A stretch of 11,120 nucleotides of DNA from Desulfobacterales bacterium (GCA_030616425.1 JAUWXJ010000063.1:1-11120); one strand, 5' to 3'; positions 1 to 7,777 are shown, counted from the stretch's first letter. Made by a program: numbers and translations. The notes: a model not told the origin generated them from the letters alone.

Positions 1-1
1 C

Positions 2-880
2 CTTGTCCTAGACCAGGCCCTCGGGGTTGGGGGTATCCCGCGAGGGAGGGTTACAGAGCTATTTGGTCCTGAGGCTTCTGGCAAGACCACGCTGGCTCTG
101 CAGATCGTGGCCGAGGCGCAAAAACAGGAGGGTATCGCGGCCTTTGTCGACGCCGAACATGCCCTGGATGTCACGTATGCCAGAAAGTTGGGGGTAAATT
201 GTGACGAGCTACTGGTTTCCCAGCCGGATACGGGTGAGCAAGCCCTGGAGATCACTGAAGTCCTGGTCCGTAGTGGGGCCCTGGATGTGGTGGTCATTGA
301 TTCCGTGGCCGCCCTGGTGCCCAGGGCGGAGATAGAAGGGGAGATGGGGGATGTCCACGTGGGCCTCCAGGCCAGGCTTATGTCACAGGCCCTTAGGAAA
401 CTGACTGCCGCTATTAGTAAATCGATGACCTCAGTCCTGTTTATCAATCAGATTCGGATGAAAATCGGGGTCATGTTCGGTAATCCCGAGACCACACCAG
501 GGGGGAATGCCCTCAAATTCTATTCCTCGGTTAGGCTTGACATCCGAAGGATTGGACACATCAAGGAGGGGCAGGAGGTCATAGGGAGCCGGACCCGCGT
601 GAGGGTGGTGAAGAATAAGGTAGCACCCCCTTTCAAGCAAGCAGAGTTTGACATCATGTACAACGAGGGGATTTCGACTGCCGGCGACCTTCTTGACATG
701 GCGGTTGAAACTGAGGCCGTCGACAAGAGCGGCGCCTGGTACTCCTTTGACCAGGAACGGATCGGACAGGGCAGGGAGAATGTCAAGAACTTCTTGAAGG
801 AAAATCCTGATGTGTCTGCGCGCATCCTGGAAAAGGTCCGTAAAGCCCTTGGATTGGTAAAGAAAGAATCTGGGGATTGA
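2..880 (+). CDS. recA: RecA recombinase (5'-truncated by window edge)
   Basis: This is the DNA strand-exchange ATPase that drives homologous recombination and SOS induction by stimulating LexA self-cleavage in the cytoplasm. The frame is open from base 2, and 292 codons are visible before the TGA. The Walker A motif GPEASGKTT is encoded at 65-91 with its lysine codon at 83-85. Walker B follows as VVVIDSVAALVP. The L2-loop region reads INQIRMKIGVMFGNPETTPG, almost identical to E. coli RecA. Counting from the Walker lysine (Lys72 in E. coli), about 44 residues lie upstream of the window, so the full protein would be about 336 aa, normal or slightly short for the family. The C-terminus ends KKESGD and lacks the long acidic tail of E. 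coli RecA. The first in-frame ATG (107) lies after Walker A and cannot be the true start. alaS follows on the same strand, without the recX that often sits between them. Identification is certain; the start is not visible. Confidence 0.98.
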   Translation, partial: LVLDQALGVGGIPRGRVTELFGPEASGKTTLALQIVAEAQKQEGIAAFVDAEHALDVTYARKLGVNCDELLVSQPDTGEQALEITEVLVRSGALDVVVIDSVAALVPRAEIEGEMGDVHVGLQARLMSQALRKLTAAISKSMTSVLFINQIRMKIGVMFGNPETTPGGNALKFYSSVRLDIRRIGHIKEGQEVIGSRTRVRVVKNKVAPPFKQAEFDIMYNEGISTAGDLLDMAVETEAVDKSGAWYSFDQERIGQGRENVKNFLKENPDVSARILEKVRKALGLVKKESGD

Positions 881-895
881 CGATTGAATGTTGAC

Positions 896-1132
896 AGGCT
901 GTTGCCCAAATCCCTTTTCGCTTGGTCTAAAACGTTTTTGGATAAATCTAAGGCTTGCTCCAGGCGATTTCGCACGTAGTGAAGCTTTGCGCTAAACTCG
1001 CCCTTCGGGCTCAAACAGTTGACACGCAGTGAAGCGTCAGTGCTCAATCGCTGATCTTCCGCTTCGCCAAGATTTATTAGCCAAATACGTTTTAATGACC
1101 GCTCAAAGGAATTTATGTTTGGGCAACAGCCC
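896..1132. mobile_element. MITE-like inverted-repeat element between recA and alaS
   Basis: The ends are perfect 14-bp inverted repeats, GGCTGTTGCCCAAA (897-910) and TTTGGGCAACAGCC (1118-1131). A second, imperfect inverted pair lies inside them: AAAACGT..TTGG..ATAAATCT around 929-949 and its mirror around 1070-1094. The hexamer GTTGAC flanks the element directly at 890-895 and 1133-1138, as a target-site duplication would, with one mismatched base pair (896/1132) at each tip. The same hexamer also occurs inside (1018-1023), which weakens that reading. The interior has a GCCCTTCGGGC palindrome (1000-1010), two similar copies of the word CACG(T/C)AGTGAAGC (about 973-985 and 1023-1034), and no coding sequence. 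Size, terminal repeats and lack of an ORF fit a non-autonomous miniature transposable element. It could instead be a large fold-back regulatory structure. I do not recognise its family. Confidence 0.55.
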
Positions 1133-1141
1133 GTTGACCAC

Positions 1142-1162
1142 GAATAACAAATAACGAATAAC
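1142..1162. repeat. Three tandem 7-bp repeats abutting the alaS start
   Basis: The heptamers GAATAAC, AAATAAC and GAATAAC run head to tail and end three bases before the alaS ATG. They occupy the place where a Shine-Dalgarno sequence would be expected, and none is present there. The array is AT-rich and probably unstructured in mRNA. It could help an A-rich leader bind ribosomes, or simply be a minisatellite. Confidence 0.7.
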
Positions 1163-1165
1163 GAC

Positions 1166-3793
1166 ATGACTGGAGATGATCTGCGCAGCAAATTCTTGGC
1201 CTACTTTGAGCAAAGGGGCCATACGATCGTGAAGAGCTCATCACTGGTGCCTGATGATGATCCAACATTGCTTTTCGCGAATGCCGGTATGGTTCAATTC
1301 AAGCGAATCTTCTTGGGGGAGGACAAACGACCTTATGTGCGGGCGGTCAGCTCTCAAAAGTGTGTTCGGGCAGGCGGCAAACACAATGATCTTGAAAATG
1401 TGGGGCACACAGGGCGCCATCAGACCTTCTTTGAGATGCTGGGAAACTTCTCGTTCGGAGATTATTTTAAGGAGCAGGCGATTGAACTGGCATGGGATTT
1501 GGTGACAAGGGGGTATGGTATCGCTGAAAAGAGACTATGGGTCTCGGTGTACGAAAAAGACGATGAGGCTCACAATCTTTGGTCCAGCCAGACAGGGATT
1601 GCTCAAGATCGGATCGTTCGTCTCGGTGAAAAAGACAATTTTTGGTCCATGGGCGACACAGGCCCCTGTGGTCCTTGCTCGGAGATACTGATAGACCAGG
1701 GTGAGGGGATAGGTTGTGGGCGACCGGAGTGCAGAGTCGGTTGTGACTGTGACCGCTACCTGGAGCTCTGGAATCTGGTTTTTATGGAATTCAACCGGGA
1801 TGAATCTGGCAGGATGACGCCCCTTCCAAAACCGAGCATTGATACAGGTATGGGGTTGGAGCGCATTGCAGCAGTAGTCCAGGGGCATACCAGCAACTAT
1901 GAGACCGATTTGTTCATCCCCATAATTGAGAAGATTAAGAGCCTCTCGGGTCACTGCCTTTTGGAATCACCGGAGATCGATATTGCTATCAAGGTGATCG
2001 CAGACCACAGCCGTGCTGCGGCGTTCCTCATTGGTGACGGAGTACTCCCATCCAACGAGGGACGGGGATATGTGCTACGCCGTATCGTAAGGCGGGCGAT
2101 ACGTTACGGTCGTACTATGGGCCTGACGCGCCCTTTTCTGTATCAGACTGTAGGAAAGGTTTCTCAGGTCATGAAGATGGCCTATCCGGAGTTGTTGGAG
2201 GCAGATGCCTACATCAAGAATATCATAAAAGGCGAAGAGGTGCGCTTCTTGGGGACCCTGGAGACTGGACTCCAGGTACTGGAGGATGCACTGGGTGAGT
2301 TGAAGGCCAGGGGTATCTTAGAGGTACCCGGTGATCTGATCTTTAAGATGTATGACACCTATGGTTTTCCAGTGGATATTATCCAGGATATTGTTAGGGA
2401 TGATGGTATGTCTTTGGACATGCCGGGTTACGAGCAGGCCATGGATGAGCAGAGGCTCCGGTCACGTAGTGCAGTAACCTTCTATCCGAAAGGCTCAGCG
2501 TACAGTGCACTCTCTGCCGAGGGGATACAGACCGATTTTGTTGGTTATGATCAGATAAGCACTGACTCAGAGGTACTTATGGTGGTGGCAGAGGGCAAGG
2601 CTCTCGAGCAGGCCAGCGCAGGGAACGCTATCGAGCTTGTGGCTGCCAAAACCCCGTTCTATGGGGAGGCAGGGGGCCAGGTAGGAGACCGCGGCCGCAT
2701 ATATAATGAAGATTTTGAGATGGAGGTATCAGATACAGTCAAGGATCCGAACAATATTACTATCCACAAAGGCAAAGTGCTCCTGGGGGGCATTTCTCCA
2801 GGACAGACCGTGACCTTGAGTGTGGATCAGGAGATACGTTTGACGATCGAAAGGAATCATACAGCTACTCATCTGTTGCACGCAGTGCTTTGTCAAGTAT
2901 TGGGGGATCATGTGAAGCAGTCAGGATCGTTGGTAGCGCCTGACCGTTTGCGATTCGACTTTACGCATTTTTCTGCTCTCGATTTTGAGACACTTCAGAA
3001 AATTGAAAACTTGGTCAATAATAGGATTCGTCAGAACACGCTCCTTCAGGTCGAGGAGCTTGACGCTGAGGAGGCCTTTGAGAAGGGGGCGACTGCCCTG
3101 TTTGAGGAAAAGTATGGTGACCGCGTCCGCCTCGTGGCTATTGAAGATTTCAGCAAGGAACTGTGTGGGGGGACTCATACTAAGCGGACCGGAGATATCG
3201 GCCTGTTTAAGATCGTTAGCGAGGGGAGTGTGGCAGCCGGCGTGCGGCGAATCGAGGCCCTCACAGGAAAAGCTGCCATAGACTACACGCAGGAAGCCTC
3301 CCGCACCTTACATATCCTGGCGCAGATGCTAAAGACAAAACCCGAGGAGCTAACAGAGCGATTTGAAAAAGTCGTGACCCAGCTAAAGAGCATGGAAAAA
3401 GAAGTTGCCGCTCTCAAAGCAAAAACAGCGGCAAAGACATCAGACCGGTTGCTTTCTGAAATCAAGACTGTCAACGGCGTGTCTGTACTGGCTCAGGAGG
3501 TTTCAGTAGACACACCAGCGGCCTTGAGGGACCTGGCCGATCACCTGAAGGAAAAGATAAAATCAGGCATTGTGGTGCTGGGTAGCAAGAGTAAGGATAA
3601 GGTCCTGCTGGTAGCAGTGGTTACGAAAGAACACCTAGAAAAATATCATGCTGGCCAGATTGTGAAGCAGGTAGCTGCTGTGGTGGGTGGCGGCGGTGGG
3701 GGCCGTCCTGATATGGCACAGGCCGGGGGGAACAGGCCCGAAAAACTGCCAGAGGCGCTGGCTATCGTTTTTGATATAGTGGCTAAGAGCTAA
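1166..3793 (+). CDS. alaS: Alanyl-tRNA synthetase
   Basis: This cytoplasmic class II aminoacyl-tRNA synthetase charges tRNA-Ala with alanine and hydrolyses misacylated Ser-/Gly-tRNA-Ala. At 875 aa it has the normal bacterial length (E. coli 876) and the full domain order. The catalytic core starts SSSLVPDDDPTLLFANAGM at about residue 24, has the conserved Arg69 region (RAGGKHNDLENVGHTGRHQ), and carries class II motif 3 as GMGLERIA with Arg233. The editing domain has the zinc site His565/His569 (HTATH) and Cys667/His671 (CGGTH). A coiled region around residues 720-760 leads to the C-Ala domain with the glycine run at 841-846 (GGGGGGRPDMAQAGG). The start is fixed by alignment to the E. coli N-terminus, but no Shine-Dalgarno lies upstream; tandem AATAAC repeats run up to the ATG instead. 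It may be read through from recA; a TTGACA inside the intergenic element (1019-1024) has no convincing -10. Confidence 0.98.
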   Translation: MTGDDLRSKFLAYFEQRGHTIVKSSSLVPDDDPTLLFANAGMVQFKRIFLGEDKRPYVRAVSSQKCVRAGGKHNDLENVGHTGRHQTFFEMLGNFSFGDYFKEQAIELAWDLVTRGYGIAEKRLWVSVYEKDDEAHNLWSSQTGIAQDRIVRLGEKDNFWSMGDTGPCGPCSEILIDQGEGIGCGRPECRVGCDCDRYLELWNLVFMEFNRDESGRMTPLPKPSIDTGMGLERIAAVVQGHTSNYETDLFIPIIEKIKSLSGHCLLESPEIDIAIKVIADHSRAAAFLIGDGVLPSNEGRGYVLRRIVRRAIRYGRTMGLTRPFLYQTVGKVSQVMKMAYPELLEADAYIKNIIKGEEVRFLGTLETGLQVLEDALGELKARGILEVPGDLIFKMYDTYGFPVDIIQDIVRDDGMSLDMPGYEQAMDEQRLRSRSAVTFYPKGSAYSALSAEGIQTDFVGYDQISTDSEVLMVVAEGKALEQASAGNAIELVAAKTPFYGEAGGQVGDRGRIYNEDFEMEVSDTVKDPNNITIHKGKVLLGGISPGQTVTLSVDQEIRLTIERNHTATHLLHAVLCQVLGDHVKQSGSLVAPDRLRFDFTHFSALDFETLQKIENLVNNRIRQNTLLQVEELDAEEAFEKGATALFEEKYGDRVRLVAIEDFSKELCGGTHTKRTGDIGLFKIVSEGSVAAGVRRIEALTGKAAIDYTQEASRTLHILAQMLKTKPEELTERFEKVVTQLKSMEKEVAALKAKTAAKTSDRLLSEIKTVNGVSVLAQEVSVDTPAALRDLADHLKEKIKSGIVVLGSKSKDKVLLVAVVTKEHLEKYHAGQIVKQVAAVVGGGGGGRPDMAQAGGNRPEKLPEALAIVFDIVAKS

Positions 3794-3815
3794 TTGCGTT
3801 TATTGGGTTTACACG

Positions 3816-3857
3816 GTTTGTTGTGTTGATTGGGTTAACTCAACAAACCCAACAAAC
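3816..3857. repeat. Imperfect palindrome after alaS (GTTTGTTG/CAACAAAC)
   Basis: Two 21-bp arms meet without a loop and match at 17 of 21 positions; the outer eight pairs are perfect. The right arm belongs to a degenerate run of AACTCAACAAACCC, AACAAACTAATG and AACTCAATAAACTG-like units reaching about 3878. It lies 22 bp after the alaS stop and lacks a clear T-tract, so it may be an imperfect terminator or a simple-sequence repeat. Confidence 0.55.
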
Positions 3858-3874
3858 TAATGAACTCAATAAAC

Positions 3875-3903
3875 TGAACTTGGAGCGGAGCGAACCAAGT
3901 TCA
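3875..3903. terminator. Inverted repeat between convergent alaS and purM
   Basis: Perfect 9-bp arms TGAACTTGG (3875-3883) and CCAAGTTCA (3895-3903) enclose an 11-nt purine-rich loop. The right arm contains the purM stop codon. The position between two converging genes suggests a bidirectional transcription barrier, but neither strand has a following T-run, so intrinsic termination is uncertain. The loop AGCGGAGCGAA looks like a dispersed palindrome unit. Confidence 0.4.
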
Positions 3904-4944
3904 TGTCCAGGCGATTTGGTTACTTGCTGTTTCCCTTTCTACAATGCTTCCTATGACATAAGCCTTTTCATCCATGGCTGCAAGGAGCTCCAGAATTCCT
4001 TCTGTAGCTTTTTCGGGGACCACGAGAATTAGTCCAATTCCATTATTGAATGTTCTCATCATCTCTTGTTTTGATAATTTGCCTGCGTCCTGAAGAAAAG
4101 TGAAAATGGGTGGGATTTCCCAGCTTCCCTTCTGGATCAGTGCCATACAGGAAGAGGGAAGTATGCGGGACAGGTTATCTACAATACCGCCACCTGTTAT
4201 ATGGGCAATCCCGTGGATTGGAAAGTCACGCAAGAGGTGACGGACGGTCTCTGAATAGATCTTGGTGGGTTCCAGAAGCTCTTCCCCAATAGTCCTCCCA
4301 AGCACATCCACCGTATCATCTACCTTTAGCTCAAGTCTTTCAAAGCATATCTTTCGAGCAAGGGAGTAACCGTTGCTGTGAAGACCGCTTGAGGCAATGC
4401 CGATCAGTTTGTTGCCTACCCCAATCTCTGATCCGTCCACGATCTTGCTGTTGTCTACAATGCCGACCACAAACCCTGCCAGATCGTATCCCCCCTTATC
4501 GTACAGTCCCGGCATCTCTGCTGTTTCACCGCCTATAAGGGCACACTTGGCCTGTTTGCAACCCTCCACAATGCCCCGGAGAATCGCCTCAGCTATTTCT
4601 GGGACAAGGGTCCCCATGGAGAGATAGTCAAGAAAAAAGAGTGGCCTGGCACCCTGCACTGCAATGTCATTCACACACATAGCCACAAGGTCAATCCCGA
4701 TAGTGTCGTGTGTGTCCATCATGCAGGCAACCATGATCTTGGTGCCTACCCCGTCCGTGGAGGTTACCAGAACCGGGTTTTCGTATTGGCTCACATCAAG
4801 TGAGTAAAGGCCGCTGAATCCCCCAATGCCGGCGATCACGCCGGAGCGAGGGGCCTCCTCGGTGATTTTCTTAATCGTCTTTATGAAACGATTTGCCTTG
4901 TCGATATCGACTCCTGCATCTTTATAGGTAATAGACTCGTTCAT
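3901..4944 (-). CDS. purM: Phosphoribosylformylglycinamidine cyclo-ligase (AIR synthetase)
   Basis: This enzyme catalyses the fifth step of de novo purine synthesis, the ATP-dependent closure of FGAM to aminoimidazole ribonucleotide, in the cytoplasm. The sequence follows E. coli PurM end to end: SITYKDAGVDIDKAN at the N-terminus, the nucleotide-binding stretch TSTDGVGTK, HDTIGIDLVAMCVNDIAVQG, the FFLDY segment, GGETAEMPG, SSGLHSNGYSL and the C-terminal HITGGGIVDNL. I chose the ATG at 4944 (347 aa; E. coli 345). It has GGAG six bases upstream, and its N-terminus aligns with the family. An in-frame ATG seven codons earlier (4965) has no Shine-Dalgarno. A TATAAG hexamer on this strand (4974-4969) may be its -10 box, without a convincing -35. 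It stands alone, without purN beside it, converging on alaS and divergent from the alaC operon. Confidence 0.96.
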   Translation of the reverse strand: MNESITYKDAGVDIDKANRFIKTIKKITEEAPRSGVIAGIGGFSGLYSLDVSQYENPVLVTSTDGVGTKIMVACMMDTHDTIGIDLVAMCVNDIAVQGARPLFFLDYLSMGTLVPEIAEAILRGIVEGCKQAKCALIGGETAEMPGLYDKGGYDLAGFVVGIVDNSKIVDGSEIGVGNKLIGIASSGLHSNGYSLARKICFERLELKVDDTVDVLGRTIGEELLEPTKIYSETVRHLLRDFPIHGIAHITGGGIVDNLSRILPSSCMALIQKGSWEIPPIFTFLQDAGKLSKQEMMRTFNNGIGLILVVPEKATEGILELLAAMDEKAYVIGSIVERETASNQIAWT

Positions 4945-5002
4945 GAAACACTCCGCTGGGTTCATGTGCTTATATTTTGTCTGTTAATAGGTAATAGTTC
5001 AG

Positions 5003-5172
5003 GGGGCAAGGAACATCGCTTCTCTTCGGCATCCAACCCGCCTGCCACTGCGAGGCCCGTCCGCCAATCGGCGAAGCCGGGCGGGCACGAGCGGGCAGGT
5101 GCCTTTAGTAGCTGTGCTGTTATCCTTGCTGGAAATGGCTGGATGCCTACGTTCAGCGATTTTCCTTGCCCC
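5003..5172. repeat. Long hairpin-forming inverted repeat between purM and the alaC-like gene
   Basis: The outer arms GGGGCAAGGAACATCGCT (5003-5020) and AGCGATTTTCCTTGCCCC (5155-5172) match at 17 of 18 positions. A second arm pair, GGCATCCA (5028-5035) and TGGATGCC (5140-5147), sits exactly seven bases inside on both sides. A third, CCTGCC (5041-5046) and GGCAGG (5094-5099), encloses a GC-rich core with CGCCAATCGGCG and GCCCGTCC/GGGCGGGC-type palindromes. The registered arms make a single long fold-back structure likely. Open frames on both strands across it (4966-5178 plus, 4962-5225 minus) look like by-products of the symmetry. It could be a MITE, a REP-type element or a structured RNA; no flanking target duplication is obvious. 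Confidence 0.6.
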
Positions 5173-5215
5173 GTATGATTAGTATAGTGTTCGAGGTAAG
5201 TCAAAACAAATCTTT

Positions 5216-5244
5216 TTGACATCAATCCTGCTGTAGTGTAATAA
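5216..5244 (+). promoter_or_regulatory. Putative sigma70 promoter of the alaC-hom-mutase operon
   Basis: A perfect -35 hexamer TTGACA (5216-5221) is followed by TGTAAT (5237-5242, five of six matches to TATAAT, 15-bp spacer) or TAATAA (5239-5244, 17-bp spacer). This would start transcription near 5250 and give a leader of about 40 nt. It is the only good promoter match in the gap upstream of the three-gene operon. Confidence 0.5.
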
Positions 5245-5290
5245 CGTCTTAAAAAAAGAAGGAAAATGAACCCTACAGAAGGTGTGCACC

Positions 5291-6457
5291 ATGAAAGAAT
5301 TCTCCCGGTTGAATCGACTCCCCCCGTATGTCTTCACGAGGGTAAATAAGATCAAGATGGATGCCCGCCGTGCTGGAGAGGACATCATCGACCTTGGAAT
5401 GGGAAACCCTGATATGCCAACGCCAAAGCATATTGTGGACAAGCTAGTAGAGGCCTCCAGAAAAGGTCGGAATCACCGGTATTCAGCATCAATGGGGATC
5501 ACAAAACTCAGAATGGCGATTGCCGACTGGTATAAACGCAGGTTTGACGTGGATATAGATCCAGACACCGAAGCGATCGTCACTATCGGGGCCAAAGAAG
5601 GGATTTCGCACCTTGTGCTGGTAACCATACGCCCGGGGGATGTTGTCTTCTCGCCAGACCCCACGTATCCGATCCATCCTTATTCGTCGATCATTGCTGG
5701 TGGAGATGTGCGCGGGATTCCCTTGACTCCGGATCGGGATTTTTTTGAAGACCTGATTGCAGCTACCAGGCAGACATGGCCGCGGCCCAAGATACTCATC
5801 ATCTCCTTTCCACACAACCCCACGACGGAGGTGGTCGATTTAGCCTTTTTTGAAAAGGTAGTGGATTACGCCAAGGAGCATGACATGCTGGTGATTCATG
5901 ATCTGGCCTATGCAGACCTTGTCTTTGACGGATATGTGGCCCCGAGCTTTCTTCAGGTGCCTGGGGCCAAGGATGTCGGGGTTGAATTCTTCTCCCTTTC
6001 CAAGAGTTATAACATGCCGGGGTGGCGCGTGGGATTTTGTGTCGGCAATCCTGAGATAGTGGGCGCACTTCGTCGTATCAAGAGCTATCTCGACTATGGG
6101 ATCTTTCAACCGATCCAGATTGCGTCGATTATAGCGCTGAACGGGCCTCAGGAGTGTGTCAAGAAGACCGTACAGGCATACAAGACAAGGCGTGATACCC
6201 TGATAAACGGGCTGAACAGGGTAGGGTGGCCGGTGAAGCGACCCAAGGCGACTATGTTTGTCTGGGCAAAGATCCCGGATCAATACATCAAGATGGGGTC
6301 TGTTGAGTTTTCTGAAATGCTGATCCGAGAAGCCAAGGTGGCTGTCTCGCCAGGGCTCGGTTTTGGAGAATATGGAGACGAATACGTTCGGTTTGCTCTG
6401 ATAGAGAACAAGATGCGGACGAATCAGGCTATAAGGGGTATCCGCAAGATCATGTGA
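5291..6457 (+). CDS. alaC: AlaC-type aminotransferase (glutamate-pyruvate family, PLP-dependent)
   Basis: This fold-type I, class I/II aminotransferase closely resembles E. coli AlaC (glutamate-pyruvate transaminase, alanine synthesis) along its length: RLPPYVFTRVNKIKMDARR at the N-terminus, GMGNPD, and EAIVTIGAKEG. The PLP site shows Asn176 (FPHNPT), Asp204 and Tyr207 (HDLAYAD), the Schiff-base Lys238 in SLSKSYNMPGWRVGF, and the carboxylate-binding Arg367 in VRFALIEN. I chose the ATG at 5291: AAGGTG lies six bases upstream and the protein is then 388 aa (E. coli about 412). An in-frame GTG three codons earlier is possible. It is first in an operon with hom 12 bp downstream. The related LL-diaminopimelate aminotransferase (DapL) group cannot be fully excluded, and in this context an aspartate-family substrate is also conceivable. 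The family is certain and the exact substrate is inferred. Confidence 0.9.
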   Translation: MKEFSRLNRLPPYVFTRVNKIKMDARRAGEDIIDLGMGNPDMPTPKHIVDKLVEASRKGRNHRYSASMGITKLRMAIADWYKRRFDVDIDPDTEAIVTIGAKEGISHLVLVTIRPGDVVFSPDPTYPIHPYSSIIAGGDVRGIPLTPDRDFFEDLIAATRQTWPRPKILIISFPHNPTTEVVDLAFFEKVVDYAKEHDMLVIHDLAYADLVFDGYVAPSFLQVPGAKDVGVEFFSLSKSYNMPGWRVGFCVGNPEIVGALRRIKSYLDYGIFQPIQIASIIALNGPQECVKKTVQAYKTRRDTLINGLNRVGWPVKRPKATMFVWAKIPDQYIKMGSVEFSEMLIREAKVAVSPGLGFGEYGDEYVRFALIENKMRTNQAIRGIRKIM

Positions 6458-6469
6458 TGGGGTGATGAG

Positions 6470-7777
6470 ATGAGGAAAATAGGTGTTGGCTTGCTAGGAT
6501 TTGGAACGGTCGGGTCTGGGGTGGTCAAGATATTGCTGGAAAACCGGCAATTGATCGAGTCGCGCCTCGGGGCGTCCCTTGCATTAAAGTGGATAGCGTT
6601 GCGTGACCTTGAAAAAGACCGGGGCGTGGCCGTGGATGCAAGCCTCGTTACAACAGACCCGAAAATGGTCGTCAATGACCCTGAGGTTGACATTGTCGTG
6701 GAACTCATCGGCGGTTATGACCCGGCAAAGACCTTTATCCTAAAGGCTATCGAAAACGGGAAGCATGTCGTCACTGCCAACAAAGCGCTTCTGGCTGCCC
6801 ACGGGGATGAGATCTTTTCCGCGGCCTCCAGAAAGGGCGTTGAGATAGGCTTTGAGGCGAGCGTGGGCGGCGGTATCCCCCTGATTCGATCGATCAAGGA
6901 GGGCCTGGTTGCCAACAGTATCCAAGGCCTTTATGGCATCTTGAACGGCACGGCCAATTATATCTTGACCAAGATGACCGACCAGGGAGAAGCCTTTTCA
7001 GACGTGTTGAAGGAGGCTCAGAAGCTCGGGTATGCAGAGGCCGATCCAACCTTTGATATTGAAGGGATTGATGCGGCCCATAAGCTCACAATACTTCTTT
7101 CCATAGCTTACGGCATACCGATCGATTTTGAGGCAGTCTATACAGAGGGGATTTCAAAGGTAACGCCCCTTGATATCAAGTTCATGAAAGAATTCGGATA
7201 TCGAATCAAGCTTCTTGCGATCTCAAAAGACGATGGTGAGGCGATCGAGGCGAGGGTCCATCCCACGCTGATACCAGCAGATGCTATGCTTGCCAGTGTG
7301 AATGAGGCTTACAATGCCCTTTACATACAAGGGGATGCTGTGGGCAACGTGATGCTCTACGGACCCGGGGCCGGAATGATGCCGACGGGCAGCGCTGTAG
7401 TGAGTGATCTTGTGGATGTTGCCCGCAATATCTTAAGAGGTGCAGTTGGAAGGGTGCCGTCTATGGGGTATCAGCCAGACGAGGTCAAGGCAAGGCGGAT
7501 CAAGTCGATCGATGAGCTTGAGACAGAATATTACTTTCGATTTTCAGCCGAAGACAAGCCAGGCGTGCTTTCCAAGATTTCCGGGATTCTCGGAAGGCAT
7601 CAGATCAGCATCAAGTCAGTCCACCAAAAAGGTCGAGACCTTGTGGGGGCCGTGCCGATTGTCATGATCACTCATGAGGCCAAGGAGGCGGCTGTAAAAG
7701 AGGCCCTTTCGGAAATCGATCAACTTGATATAGCCAAGGACAAGACCGTTCTGATCCGGATTGAGGATTGGGGATGA
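6470..7777 (+). CDS. hom: Homoserine dehydrogenase with C-terminal ACT domain
   Basis: This enzyme reduces aspartate semialdehyde to homoserine with NAD(P)H, the branch point toward threonine and methionine. The N-terminal Rossmann motif is G10-F-G12-T-V-G15. Lys105 lies in the conserved VTANKALLA. The catalytic domain has LNGTANYILTKM (about 158-169), then GYAEADPTFDIEGIDAAHK with Glu190, Asp201 and Lys205 at the expected active-site positions. The GPGAGMMPTGSAVVSDLVD segment follows. Residues from about 350 on (YYFRFSAEDKPGVLSKISGI) are an ACT domain, which usually mediates feedback inhibition by threonine. At 435 aa it matches the monofunctional Hom type; no aspartokinase is fused. The ATG has GGGGTG a few bases upstream and lies 12 bp after the aminotransferase stop; its own stop overlaps the next gene. 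Co-transcription is very likely. Confidence 0.97.
   Translation: MRKIGVGLLGFGTVGSGVVKILLENRQLIESRLGASLALKWIALRDLEKDRGVAVDASLVTTDPKMVVNDPEVDIVVELIGGYDPAKTFILKAIENGKHVVTANKALLAAHGDEIFSAASRKGVEIGFEASVGGGIPLIRSIKEGLVANSIQGLYGILNGTANYILTKMTDQGEAFSDVLKEAQKLGYAEADPTFDIEGIDAAHKLTILLSIAYGIPIDFEAVYTEGISKVTPLDIKFMKEFGYRIKLLAISKDDGEAIEARVHPTLIPADAMLASVNEAYNALYIQGDAVGNVMLYGPGAGMMPTGSAVVSDLVDVARNILRGAVGRVPSMGYQPDEVKARRIKSIDELETEYYFRFSAEDKPGVLSKISGILGRHQISIKSVHQKGRDLVGAVPIVMITHEAKEAAVKEALSEIDQLDIAKDKTVLIRIEDWG

Noticed and set aside
520..1191. 223-codon minus-strand frame across the recA 3' end and the repeat element
   Set aside because: It overlaps conserved recA sequence, covers the inverted-repeat element and resembles no protein family. 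It is not recX, which would be expected on the plus strand.
4962..5225. Overlapping plus (4966-5178) and minus (4962-5225) frames upstream of purM
   Set aside because: Both span the long inverted repeat, so they mirror each other. Neither has a ribosome binding site or family resemblance.
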